In this document: positions 34,687 through 45,245 of the stretch, in pieces | Layout: each line of letters starts with the position of its first letter | Position numbering within the stretch: the stretch's first letter is position 1 | NCBI GenBank assembly: GCA_039566865.1 | Contig: CM076947.1 | Span: 2,983,501 to 3,047,500 of the forward strand | DNA length: 64,000 nt | Source of the DNA: Aurelia coerulea | Taxonomy: Eukaryota > Cnidaria > Scyphozoa > Semaeostomeae > Ulmaridae | Reading direction: 5' to 3' | Made by a program: the position numbers and the translations under genes | The notes under the pieces: model-generated | What the model was told of the DNA's origin: nothing | Databases searched by the model: none | What the model saw: the letters and a program-made list of their open reading frames with translations, nothing else

Positions 34687-35052
34687 AAATTCTTTTCACA
34701 AGAAACTTGGATTAGCAGTCAGTACTAAAACTTTCTTAAATTCACATGAAAAACTTCTGCCCAATTCCTTCATTTTCCCCTACTATTTGGATGCTAGAAT
34801 TAAGATGTAGTCTCTACAACTGCTATGGAACCACTTCTTGTATATGCAAAGACAGTTCTTCTGTTACACTCGACATATATTTGCAGTGAATATTACTCAA
34901 AAATAATTGTAGATGATTACAACCTCTTGTCAAAGCAAGCTTTAAAATTCTGCTTTAAAAAGTTTCTCATTGCTTCTCAAATGTAGAACTAGAGTATCCA
35001 AATTTTTGGCCATCTCTTATCAACAAGTTTCTTATGAAAGAAAAAATTTGTG
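34687..35052. mobile_element. ATAAGAAAC-type MITE, diverged copy 4
   Basis: The left end TTTTCACAAGAAACTTGGAT, with GTCAGTACTAAAACTTTCTT, and the right end GTTTCTTATGAAAGAAAAAA are spaced about 365 bp apart, the usual length of this family. The flanking TA is not clear. Confidence 0.5.
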
Positions 35053-36180
35053 AACAACATGCAAGCAATGTCTTTTCAGCAGTTTGATTTTATGTTTAAA
35101 TTCATAGAATCCATTTGTAAATGGCAATATAGTCAGTTACTATTTCCAAACAATTGAAGACCATTCCAACCATTTCAATGGAAGACATTATTGCAGCATT
35201 TGAAATTATCCCCACAAATTATCAGCCAAATGCAAAATGCCAACACCATTAACTTGGGTTTTGTACATCACTCAGTCATAATTTGCATGCCATCACATGT
35301 TTTTCTTGCTTGAAAAACAAAGCAGGAGGCAACCAGTTGTCTGCAAGGAGATAAAACTGGAATTCATGGTTCTATTTGTTCTTGGACTGTCTAGAAAAGA
35401 AATGCAGCTGACATTATTCTGAAATAGATGTATCTATCTTTGGTATATACTGTTCTGTATCAATGTTTGCAAAATTTTGATAGGATACGACATGACCTGA
35501 TGGCAGAATAAATGTAAAGTGTAAAGTCCTTAGAAAAGGTTCAAACAAACTGAATCAGACATCCAAGTGTAAGAAACTTTTACTTTGTAATGCTATTATT
35601 AAAGTTGAGCAGAGGAGGCAAGGCTTCAATTATCTTTCATCATCAAAGCAACAGTCTTGTCGTCTTTAATCGAAATAAATTTCTCTAATCTAATAGGGTT
35701 TTGTTGGGCCACCCACAGTCCGGAGAGAGAGGAAACTTGACAATCAAGAGGGCAAAGTTGATATTCATGCAGGCAGGGATTTCATTTTGTTAGGCCCTTT
35801 ATCTCTACGATACTCGCTGTTGGGGAAAACTTAATTTCCTCTGTCTGCCCTTTATAAATAGAATAATACCAATCGTTGCATTACTTTGGAGAAGAAATGA
35901 TCCTCACAACCATCATAAATCTAGAAAATAGCTTGAGATCCTTCTACGACCCAGGGAAGTACGACTCGCCTATCTGTCTGCCCCACCCACACACTGCAGA
36001 AATATGTCGCAGCAAATATCTATATTTCTACCCTGAAAATAGCTTAATAAATAAAACATTGCGAAGAAATACATAAGAGCGTGCAAAATAAAGTGTACAA
36101 ACCTCAAAAATCTTTCAAAGTCCCCCAGAATGAACGAAGTTTCCTCTGTTGTTTCCAAGGCTTTACACCGTAAGCACTGA
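35053..36180. other. Interval upstream of the two-exon gene
   Basis: AT-rich. No coding frame of note and no TIR pair. It probably contains promoter-distal sequence for the gene starting at 36.3 kb. Confidence 0.4.
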
Positions 36181-36202
36181 TCTGAGATCGGAAGTGGGAC
36201 CT

Positions 36203-36217
36203 ACCAATATGGCGGCC
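36203..36217 (+). promoter_or_regulatory. YY1-like motif upstream of the two-exon gene
   Basis: ACCAATATGGCGGCC matches the animal YY1 core (AAnATGGCGGC) and lies about 100 bp upstream of the ATG at 36311. YY1-type sites often mark transcription starts of TATA-less animal promoters. Function here is inferred from sequence only. Confidence 0.4.
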
Positions 36218-36286
36218 GCGGATTTCTGCTGGCTTCATTATCTGAACAATAGAAGCTCGATCCAGTCTTTTTTTTAGATCAGTGGC

Positions 36287-39134
36287 GTGAACAGAGAAGT
36301 TCGAAACAAAATGGTGGCTTGCTCGATATGTGTGAAAGAATTAAACGTAAAGAGTGATAGGAATCTCGTGGATAGTGCTGGCTCCTTTAGTCCAAAAGCT
36401 GAAATTGAATCGTTAGAGTTTATCAATCTTGTAGAGACACCGTTCTTTAAATATATTTGTCGCCGTTGCGTAGAGCTGTTGAAGAAACAAAGAAAGTTAC
36501 TAGATAATTTGTACGGAGTAAACAGTGAACTCTCATCTTTGTATAATGAGGGTAGAAGGCCAGTAACACGTAAGACATCGCCGTTAGCTGTCGAAAGAAG
36601 AGTGGATTGTACGAATGAAATAGTGAACGTTGTCCCTGAAATTCGAGCAGAACCAGCTGTTTCAAGACCTATTTCTTGCTCAACACCAAAACAGAAGAAG
36701 AGGGCTAGGCCTGCTACAAGCACAGAATGTACGACACAGAGCCTGCAACATGAACAAGAAGAAACTGCCAAAACAGGAAAGCAGCAGACATCCGTTTTGG
36801 TGAGGATTACTTGGCCCACTCTAGTTAGAGAACGTACCCTTCCAGATGACTTATGTTCCCTTGGCAAGATGCTGGTGAGAGGCACCTACAAACAGATCGC
36901 CAATGCTGTGTGGAAAAACCCTGCACTTCGGAAAAATATAATTCCTCTTGTTGGCAGAGAAATTAGAAAAGAATGTGATGGATTGTGTTCATCCAATAAC
37001 CCAAGCTTGTTGAGAAAGACATCAAAAGAGGATATGCTTCAGTTTTCACTGCAGAAATTTGGGAGTGAATTGGAAGTAAGATCCCCAATCTTGATATCAA
37101 CTTTGAAGAGTGCTGCAGTCAAAACCAAAATTAACAATGAAGATCCTATGTCATGGCTTCCAGCAATATGCATGTCAGCAGCAACCCTTTTAAAAAATCG
37201 TTCACCGTACATGACCTCATTGCAGCTGCTCATCACAATAATTATTCAGCATTCACGTTTGATGGTAAGTTAACTCATAAGCCCTGCAAAATATATAACT
37301 AAATGTGACAAGTATATCTAAACAAGCACAGATTGGAGCATTTTATTGCTACATCTTCTCAAAGAAATTAACAATCTTACAATATTGAGGCCCCTGACCA
37401 TAGTTTCTTGTGAAAACATGAGTGTATTTAAACACAAGAGTTTAGCTTTCTACTTCCACACAAAAAATGTTAGAAAAAGTGTTCTCTATTTTGCAAATGT
37501 GCATGCACATATGGTACATAAAAACATCATGAAAAAGATCTAGATTCAAGATGTGCATTTACTATCTACAGAAATCTAAACATTGTAAAACAAACTACAC
37601 ATGTGCCATTTTGCTTCTTTTTCATCTATTGGCATATAATAACTTGTGAAATTTCTGGTTGGCTCACAGTAGATCATATTGGATAATTTTTTTGTATCTT
37701 TTTTTTTTTTTTATATTCAATCAAAATTTTACAATACAAGTTACTTTTTAACACTACTTACAAAACTACTTTACGATACTACAAAAACGATACCTTGGAG
37801 AGCAAAAGTCTATGGCAACTCCGCAGCCATTATCATGTGACGTCTAATTTAAGATAGACTTTCAAGACTATTACATACAATATATGAAACGACTACAAAA
37901 AAAAAACAACAAAAAAACAAAAAAAAACAAAACAAAAAACAAAAAACAAACAAAAATACAAGAAGGGACGTAGTAACTTGGTGGCTGTGTTGCGACAAAC
38001 CGTATTTATAGCCATATTAATCAAACCGACCAGTGTTGTGGATATAACGCAGTGTTAATTCGATTATATTTTTATTTAACTCATTAGTGAGGTCTTTACC
38101 GCCATACAGCAATAGCTGTGTCAAAACATCATTTGAAAGGCCAATATATCCAAATGGTCGAACCAAAGCAAGGACGCTAGCGAGAAGATGTCGTCGATGT
38201 ATCTCGAAAGAAGGGCAAAGCAACAAGTTTTTGTATCTGCTTGTCAAATTCTTATATCTTTTTACATATCTACACACAAATTCATAAAATTCTGGTATTT
38301 TGTCTGTGAATTGTGAATGCAGTCAATTGATCTTCATTTCATTATTTCCATTACATTCCACCTTGCCCCTCACAGTATTTTCAGTATTTTAGAGTTGCCT
38401 TTGTGAAATACCACGTAACTCAGGTGAGAATTGGAACATATGTTATGAATTTTAGCTGATTTCTCTTGTCTTCCTTTCAATTTAAGGCAACACTGCTACG
38501 TCTCAAGCATTTGAAACTCACCACATCACAAACCTATATGTACAAAAAGCTAGACGAGTTTGGTTTAGACCATGACAGCGACATCATAGATGCTGTAAAA
38601 GCAGAGTCTCTGCTATTAACTGCAACAAAAGAATATGAAGATGCTGTGAAAGAAGTAGCTACCAAAGAAAACACCCCAGGAATGGCCTCAGAGGTTACAG
38701 ATGATGCTTTCGTTGTTGACGTGACAAAGATGAGTAGAATGTGCAGAAATAGAATCACAGAAACAAATGAAGAGAAAGATGATTATTTTGATGAGGAATT
38801 CATAAGTTCTATCAACAAGAAAGTTCAGGAGGTTCAACATGAGCCAAAATTAATTTACGAAGATGAGAAATTTGAAGAGAAAAGTGAACTGAAGAAAGTT
38901 CCGTCAGATATCATAACGTTTGGACGAAAAATCACCTTTGACAATATTGATTTGTTTGTTCAGCCTCATGAAGTGACAGAAGATCATCCAAATCAAGATA
39001 TTCATTGGGTTTCAGCAATGGCTACAGAAAATCGAGTGTCAGGGAACCATTTGTCCAGTGAAAAGCCAAAACCAGAAAAGCTTTTGGGTATGGACAATGC
39101 GCTATGTTTGCCCATAGTCACAGGAGAAGGATAG
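36287..39134 (+). CDS. Two-exon transposon-type gene (Cys-rich N-terminus, DUF6589-family partner)
   Basis: Exon 1 (36287 or ATG 36311, to 37264) and exon 2 (38487-39134) join phase 0 across GTAAGT...TTTAAG, giving about 540 codons without a stop. The N-terminus has two cysteine pairs (C-S-I-C and C-R-R-C, 45-50 residues apart), like a zinc-binding N-terminal domain. Then come G-T-Y-K-Q-I-A-N-A-V-W-K-N-P, W-L-P-A-I-C-M-S-A-A and the exon junction motif L-K-H-L-K-L-T-T-S-Q-T-Y. Exon 2 has I-T-F-D-N-I-D-L-F-V and H-W-V-S-A-M-A-T-E-N-R-V-S-G-N-H-L-S. These motifs precede DUF6589 in full-length family members, so the C-terminal DUF6589 part is missing: the frame stops inside a repeated segment at about 39090. 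Function unknown. Confidence 0.75.
37697..38277 (-). pseudogene. LINE RT tail inside the intron of the two-exon gene
   Basis: A minus-strand frame of 86 codons reads S-R-Y-K-N-L-L-L-C-P-S-F-E-I-H-R-R-H-L-L and L-L-L-Y-G-G-K-D-L, then I-I-E-L-T-L-R-Y-I. This resembles the extreme C-terminus of non-LTR RT proteins (C-P-x-F...R-x-x-L-L...L-L-Y-G). About 300 bp downstream on the same strand is an A-run (T13 or more on the plus strand at about 37698-37712) that would be its poly(A) tail. It is 5' truncated and oriented against the host gene. An A/C-rich tract lies at about 37895-37960. Confidence 0.6.
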
Positions 39135-39221
39135 TCGTGAAACGAACAATGACCTATTGTTCTATCTTTTTGTTGAGAATTTAAGACTAGTACCCAGTTT
39201 CCTACGTGCACACAATTTTCA
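39090..39221 (+). repeat. Shared segment preceding an ATG, copy A
   Basis: CATAGTCACAGGAGAAGGAT, AGTCGTGAAAC, CCCAGTTTCCTAC and TGCACACAA occur in the same order on the minus strand at 45245-45099. In both places the segment ends a few bases before an ATGGC. It supplies the stop codon of the two-exon gene. Confidence 0.75.
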
Positions 39222-39292
39222 ATGGCCGCTCTCAGCTGCATGTTAGTAGTGTGCTCAAGAGTGTTGTTTGGCTTGTTGTGGAAATCCCAGGC

Positions 39293-39440
39293 GATAACTG
39301 CTCAATCTACGGCTGCTCAGTTTCAAGAAGATCTCAATTTAAAGGTTTACTGCTGTTTAAAGTTCCATCTGGTGAAGGAAAGTTCGAAACGAATTGGATA
39401 AAGACATCATTTGGACGTTTTGGTAACAAAAAGTTGTTTA
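39293..39440 (+). pseudogene. THAP-like zinc-finger fragment
   Basis: After an acceptor-like ATCCCAG the frame reads D-N-C-S-I-Y-G-C-S-V-S-R-R, G-L-L-L-F-K-V-P and N-W-I-K. This fits the first half of a THAP finger (C-x4-C, then F-x-x-P and a W). The second C-x2-H pair is not found in frame. THAP domains bind DNA and are typical of P-element and domesticated transposase proteins. It is partial and probably inactive. Confidence 0.5.
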
Positions 39441-40645
39441 TTATAGGCCTAACTAAGACAGCGTCATTTTGCCGAGGATCAGCAGCATCATCGTCACGAC
39501 AGCTAATGCGCATTTATTGATGGTGCTATTCCTACTTTGAATCTCCCTTATCCCACTTCATCTTCTACAGTCAAACCCTGCAAGTCAGAAGAGAAGATGC
39601 TATCCAGGAAAAGAAATAATTGCATGCAAGTTTCGAGCTATGGGCATGGGCATGCATGGCAATAAAGTTATTTTTTTGGTCGGAATAATTTAATGTTGTT
39701 TGAGTGTCAATTTTGCTGATCAATTTCATGATGGTACCCAAGTATGAAATTCATGTTGAAGGAGACCTTGCTTTCACTGTTCATATGCTGCTGTTCTTCC
39801 TTACTGCCAAATATTCACATTAGAATGACAGTATGTAATATCATTGAATAAGAAGCTGATCAGCTAGGAAATATTCAATACTAACTGTAGCAAATTTATA
39901 ACACAAACCCAAGAATATGATATTGTGAGACATTATTACTTAACAATCTTCGTCAATAAACTGGCCTTTTGAATAGTTTTGTTGATGAAGATCATCAGTT
40001 GAAACCTCCACAAAGTCTATATTTTTGAATTCTCATCATACTATATCTGTGCACAAACTTTCGTGAAAAATGTATCTCATATTAATGTTTTCTCAAAGGA
40101 GATTCGGTACAAGGAGAAACTGTTCAGCCTTATTTGAAAACTCATTTTCTTGACACATGCGAGCTTTGCAGCATGCTTTTTCTTTTGACTACTAATACTT
40201 TGCCATGCTATTACATCATAGGCCTTGTTGGGTAGTTATTGATATCTTGTATTCTTGACACCAGCTTCATTATTAAAAACTTAGAAATTTAGTTTTGTTT
40301 CAATAAAAAAGAACAAAACTAAAATTCCTGATGAAGCTGGTACTATGCCTAGAACACAAGATGATGGCATAACCCCAAACATGGCCTAAAGCCTACAGTT
40401 ACAAATGCAGGGTTTTGGATGTTGTGATATTGGGTCTATGTTGGAAAGGTATGGCATCTTGTGTTCTAAACACCAGCTTCATTATTAAAACTCCAAAAAG
40501 CTATTTTTGTTTTTAAAATAGAACAAACTAAAATTCCCGATGAAGCTGGTTCTATGCCTAGAACACAAGAGAGCATAACCTCCGACAAGGCCTGAAACCT
40601 ACAGTTACAAATGCAGGGTTTTGGTTGTTGTGATCTTGGGCATGG

Positions 40646-40810
40646 GCAGATACGTAGGAACCAGGGACACTGGGGGGCACATACCCCCCTAAGATTTTGC
40701 AATAAACAAAGAAGTGCCCTTTTTATTTTCAGCTAGTGCTCCTTCAGCTAAGTTAAAAAAGTGCCCTTGAGGTGCTGCGCCCCCAAAGTTTGAGATGCTT
40801 CCTGCTTCCC
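40646..40810. mobile_element. hAT-type MITE, GTAGGAACC family, copy 1
   Basis: About 165 bp sharing GACACTGGGGG, AAGATTTTGCAAT, AACAAAGAAGTGC and AAGTTTGAGATGCTTCCT with 41490-41662. The flanks GGGCATGG and GGGCCTGC resemble a decayed 8-bp duplication. Inserted in unit 2 of the hairpin repeat. Confidence 0.75.
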
Positions 40811-41140
40811 GGGCCTGCATTTGGTACAGTAGCGATGACTTCTTGTGTTCCAGCTTCATTATCAAAACTCAAAAATTTAATTTTGTTTCAATAAAATTTG
40901 ATAAAAGTAAAATTCCTGATGAAGCTGGTAATAAGCCTAGAACACAAGATAACCCCCAACAAGGCCTAAAGCAAAGTTACAAATGCAGGGTTTTGCATGC
41001 TGTGATCTTGGGCCTGTGTTGGGTTGTATGACTTATTGATAATTCTTAATACCAGCTTCATTATGAAAAAGTCAAAGACTGAATTTTATTTCAATTAAAA
41101 TAGAACAATACTAAAGCTTCTTGTGAAGCTGGTGCTATGC

Positions 41141-41278
41141 CAGTGGCAGACACTGGGGGAAGCCAGGGAGTGTGATCACCCCCTCATGTTGGCTAAAACA
41201 AAGATCTCTTCTTTGAGAACAACAAAAATAAATTATTTCTTTTTGACTGAAACAATATTGGCAAAGTGTCCACCACAG
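41141..41278. mobile_element. hAT-type MITE with an 8-bp TSD, distinct family
   Basis: CAGTGGCAGACACTGG left, and GTGTCCACCACAG right, form imperfect TIRs. The flanks TGCTATGC (41133-41140) and TGCTGTGC (41279-41286) differ at one base. Neighbouring hairpin units show the uninterrupted sequence. Length 138 bp. Confidence 0.75.
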
Positions 41279-41338
41279 TGCTGTGCCAAGAACACAAGAT
41301 CAAGGCCCAAATATACCAATCAAGGCCCAAAACCCACA

Positions 41339-41828
41339 CACATATTTTTTATAAGAAACTAAGAGTTTTGGCCATTACTGAAAGTTTCTTGATAGCTTGT
41401 GAACATTTCATAACAAGGATTTTAAGCTTTCTTCAATGTTTATACATTACTCAAGTACCTTATGAGTAATATGGTACAGGACATAAGTGCAGAGACATAG
41501 GAACCGGAGGACACTGGGGGCACATGCCCCCCCCCCCCCAAGATTTTGCAATGAACAAAGAAGTGCACATTTTATTTTAAGGAAATGCCCTTTCAGGGTA
41601 ATGAAAAAAGTGCCCTTGAAGTGCCGTGCCCCTCCAAGTTTGAGATGCTTCCTATGTTCCTGCATAAGTGAAAGTAAAGTAAAAATATGCCAAAGATTTC
41701 GTATAGTTTCTTATAAGTTAAAATAATAGTCTCTTAACTTAAAAATTCCCAGTACTGGAGTTTCTTAATTTTTTGGCAACCTGAGAGTTGAGTTTCTTAT
41801 GGGCAGTTTATTATCAAAAATATATGTG
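41339..41828. mobile_element. ATAAGAAAC-type MITE, copy 5 (interrupted)
   Basis: CACATATTTTTTATAAGAAA left and TCAAAAATATATGTG right. Its interior aligns with 54645-55009 (ACATTACTCAAG-ACCTTATGAGTA, TGAAAGTAAAGTAAAA-TATG). It is interrupted by the hAT-type MITE at 41490. The flanks read CA/CA instead of TA. Confidence 0.8.
41490..41662. mobile_element. hAT-type MITE, GTAGGAACC family, copy 2, perfect 8-bp TSD
   Basis: TIRs CAGAGACATAGGAACC and CAGGAACATAGGAAGC (inverse of the right end). CATAAGTG is duplicated exactly (41482-41489, 41663-41670). A C13-14 tract lies at about 41528. Inserted in MITE copy 5. Confidence 0.9.
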
Positions 41829-42004
41829 CAGTCACAAGTTGTGTGCACAAAATTTGGCACTTCACAGTATTGTGTAAACAAATTTTGGCCCTGGGCCTTG
41901 CTGGGAAGCATAAACCTTTTGTGTTCTTGACACCAGCTTTTTATCAGGAAGCCAGGAATTCAGTTTTGTTTTCAAGGGTAAAACTAAAATACCTGTTCAG
42001 GAGA

Positions 42005-43040
42005 TACAGTATGGCACTTCATATAATCATTATTTGGTCGATGATTTTTATATTTTTTGTATACATGTAATCTGTCACTACAGGAGGCCCAATGCCTTAT
42101 TAAGAATCATGCCCCTGTGCATTTCTGCAGAGCACTAGCTTTACCAAGTTAGGTAACTAGAAATTTATTTTTCTGGACTTAAAACACCACTTAAATTCCT
42201 GGTGACCTGCTAGTCTAGTGTTGCAACCAAACACCAAAGGGGGTCCAGTGTACACACTACTGTATACAAAAATGAAATCATTGTCACATCCAACCAAATT
42301 GAAAAAAAAAGACACTTTGACAGTATTGTAAGTATATTTAGCTCAGGCGTTTTTTCAAAGTCCTTGCTCCGGACTGCCAGTTGCGTTCTTTATTTCTGTG
42401 TGAAGTGATCTTGCTTTCTTCTTTTTGATTGGATATTGTGTACTTCACACTGATCTTTGACATGTGAGAATGTTCGGACATGGATGTACAACACTATCAG
42501 ATGTTCCAGCAAATCGAGCGCCACTTCCCTGCTGATTTAATCTGAAGCTTGATTGCAGAACTGTTATGGTTAGCCAAGGCAATAGGATTTTCCAATAAGT
42601 CTGATACTAACTGTTTACTGACTGTCAATTTTTGTGCTTATTTTATTTGTGAACTGCCAAAAAGTTTTGTTTCCACATGGGAAAACATTTCAAATACTTA
42701 AGATGAAACAGTCAAAAGCCCCCCTCTATCCCTTTGCATTTGTGAACATATTGCTTTCAGATGAGCTGCTTTCCAAATATGAGTTTCCAGTGCTCAAGCA
42801 GAATGCTCAAATGCTCATTGTAGGATTTAATTGCCTGGTGCACCTACAAACAATACAGAAACATAGCCACTCAGATATTGTATGAGGTTGGCTTCTTTAG
42901 AAGAAATGGAACAGGAAGACTGAGAGCAATTTTCCTACTTTGACAGTTACACCAGCTAGATGTGCCAACCCAAGACATGATTGGTCATTTCAAACCCCAA
43001 GGCTATTGAGTCTCTCCGAGAAAGATTCTTGAAAACAATC
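42005..43040. other. Interval with no recognised gene
   Basis: AT-rich, with short frames up to 83 codons and no domain. No clear repeat structure. Confidence 0.45.
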
Positions 43041-43049
43041 TCCTGAGAG

Positions 43050-44601
43050 GGCATAACGGAACAACCAGACCCAGGACCACTAGGACCGGACCCTAACGGA
43101 CCAGACCCTAGGGGAATGCCCTACCCTCGCTTTGACATTGGATAGGAAGTTAGTGACCGAAAGGAGGGGAATTTCACTCAAAAAGACCTCGTACACGAAA
43201 TCCTTCTGTTCTAAAAAAATCTCGTACACTTTTGCGAATGAGTGACCCTCGAATTCACATATATGTTCTGTGACACACTCAGGCCACTCAACTGAGTTCA
43301 TCGAAGAGAAGCTTTCAGACTGCCCAGCCTCCAAGCTGCAAGTTCATCTCAGCGCCAAGAGTTCAAATTTATCAGGCACGCAAATTTAGCAGGCATACTT
43401 AGAGACTTTGTTAGCTCCCATGGTGGCCCCAGAAAATTATTAGGGGGGAGTTGGTCACATGTATCTTCCAAAATATGGGTTACACTCATCTTTTTCGATA
43501 AGAAACTGAGGTCCAAGGTTGTTAGATAGTTTCTTAAATCTTAGGACATTTCGCTTCCAAAGTTTTAAATTTGTTTTTGCCAATTTGTAATGCCGAAAAT
43601 GTAGAATTAATTTCGTTTTGTTAGAACGGCTTCCAAACTATTTGATAAGATCTAAAACAATAGGTAATAACATAACTGGCACTCAAAAATTATTGGACAG
43701 GGTACAGTAATAGCAATATTAATAGTATTTTTAAATGAAAATTACAAAAGTTTTGTGGCATTTTGATACAGGTAGTATTTTTCAAAAATGTTAGCTTGCT
43801 GTTTCTTAAAGCCCCCCAATAGTTTTGAAAACAGTGGTGCCACGCCACAAGTATCAATTATATGTATTGTTCTCTATTGTTCTAAGAACAATCCCCCCAA
43901 TCAGAAGCTGCTTCCTGCATGCACGATACGAGAAAACAAATGCACTACTCAAATGCACATTCTGAGATGTAATTTTGGGATCATGGGATTTACCAAAGAC
44001 AGGTAGGGTCAATGCCCGGGTCAATGCGTGGTTTGAGAGAATAGTTCTATTAACATTCCCAAAATCATCACTCTCTCTTTCGAGATCACCTTACCCCATA
44101 TATCTGCCAATTACCACCTTCACAATAAACATTTCGAACAAACATGTTATCAACAAGCTGCCTGCTAAATTATTTTGCAGTCCCAAACTAACTGGCAAAG
44201 AGAGGCAAAGAGTCAAGAAATTGAGATTGTGGAGATGGAATACAACGTGGCTGGCATCACAACGCCATTGCAACAACTTGAATCACCAAGCAAGGCAGAG
44301 AGGTAAAATATTTAGGCCATGTAGTTAAATGCTTTGGCCTAGTGGGCAATGGCTGGAGGCTGGATCAAAGTTTGCCTGCTGGTTAGACGATTAAATATAC
44401 CATGGGTATTTGCGTTTGTTGTGGCATCCAGAAGGTACAATTTCCTTGCAGCAATGACTGCCTTATCTTACTTTGGAGCGAACCTTCTGTGTTGGCCGCC
44501 ATTGCAAAAAACGCTGGAAGGAAAGTAATAGGTATTCCCCTAGGGTCTGGTCCGTTAGGGTCCGGTCCTACTGGTCCTGGGTCTGGTTATTCCGTTATGC
44601 C
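43050..44601. mobile_element. 9-bp-TSD TIR element, copy 2 (Mutator-like)
   Basis: Same ends as 12796-14376 and closely similar throughout. It is flanked by a perfect, different 9-bp duplication TCCTGAGAG (43041-43049, 44602-44610). Relative to copy 1 it has about 60 bp extra near 43395-43450 and lacks the long G tract. An 84-codon minus frame (43334-43080) and a plus frame at 43975-44328 are open, but no family was recognised. Confidence 0.9.
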
Positions 44602-44689
44602 TCCTGAGAGGACAAACACTTGTAGACTTTTGGGTAGAACCATCTCTAACATAGGCCTACCGCCTACCGGTTGGGCACGAAGCTGCATG

Positions 44690-45098
44690 ATCAACATTCA
44701 CTTTGTAGTTGGAAATTCTGCGCGCAATTTGTCTGAATAACAATCGTCAGAAGCCAGTTTAACAAGACAGGTTTCCATAAATGTCCAGAAAGACAGTGGA
44801 TGGAGCATTTTGTTCTGTTTTTTTGCGTTTGGAAGCAACAGGATCCTCGACATCTCGGTGAACATGGGCTGAATTTTGTGTACCGGGTCAATCCTCGTTT
44901 CGTTTAACAAACTTTGCCATACTTCTCGCATAAAAATCTTTCTGCAGGAGCAATGAAATAAATTTGTTCCAGTAGCATATACAAGTCTGCATCAAAAGCA
45001 ACATTTTCCGCTGGTAAATCTTAGTCAAGAAGCGCTAAAACGGCATCCAGATCATCACTAAAGAAGAAATCACTGTCTCTGCCACTGGCAGACGCCAT
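44690..45098 (-). pseudogene. C2H2-like N-terminal exon of a transposon-type protein
   Basis: From ATG at 45098 the frame reads M-A-S-A-S-G-R-D-S-D, an acidic stretch and a stop, then continues F-L-C-E-K-Y-G-K-V-C, a second stop, T-K-R-G-L-T-R-Y. This looks like a damaged C2H2 finger (C-x2-C-x-K-x-C-x-T-x-R-G-L-x-R-H). A later frame reads L-H-P-L-S-F-W-T-F-M-E. Similar fingers start several uncharacterised cnidarian transposon proteins. Two in-frame stops and a frame change make it inactive. Confidence 0.5.
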
Positions 45099-45245
45099 GT
45101 TTTGAATTTTGTGTGCAGGTAGGAAACTGGGATCGAGTGCGCTTCAACATGGGAAAGCGAACAATAGCTGAATTCAATAGCCTTTTGTTTGTTTCACGAC
45201 TATCCTTCTCCTGTGACTATGCAAAGATGCAGCAAATCGTCCACT
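45099..45245 (-). repeat. Shared segment preceding an ATG, copy B
   Basis: Reverse-strand counterpart of 39090-39221. It ends at AAAACATGGCG, the start codon of the zinc-finger frame. Confidence 0.75.

Larger units (their letters stand above)
40235..42000 (+). repeat. Tandem repeat of approx. 205 bp with an 11-bp-stem hairpin
   Basis: ACCAGCTTCAT ... ATGAAGCTGGT pairs occur in units whose left stems start near 40260, 40472, 40849 and 41051, with a decayed fifth near 41932. Each unit also holds AACACAAGA, (A)AGGCC and ACAAATGCAGGGTTTT(G) blocks. Three MITE insertions (40646, 41141, 41339) interrupt the array; corrected for them the period is about 202-212 bp. Confidence 0.9.

Noticed and set aside
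36274..36885. 203-codon minus-strand frame
   Set aside because: It lies opposite exon 1 of the plus-strand gene, which has recognisable motifs and splice sites.
40235..41330. CRISPR-like array
   Set aside because: Whole units of about 205 bp are repeated, there are no unique spacers, and the genome is eukaryotic.
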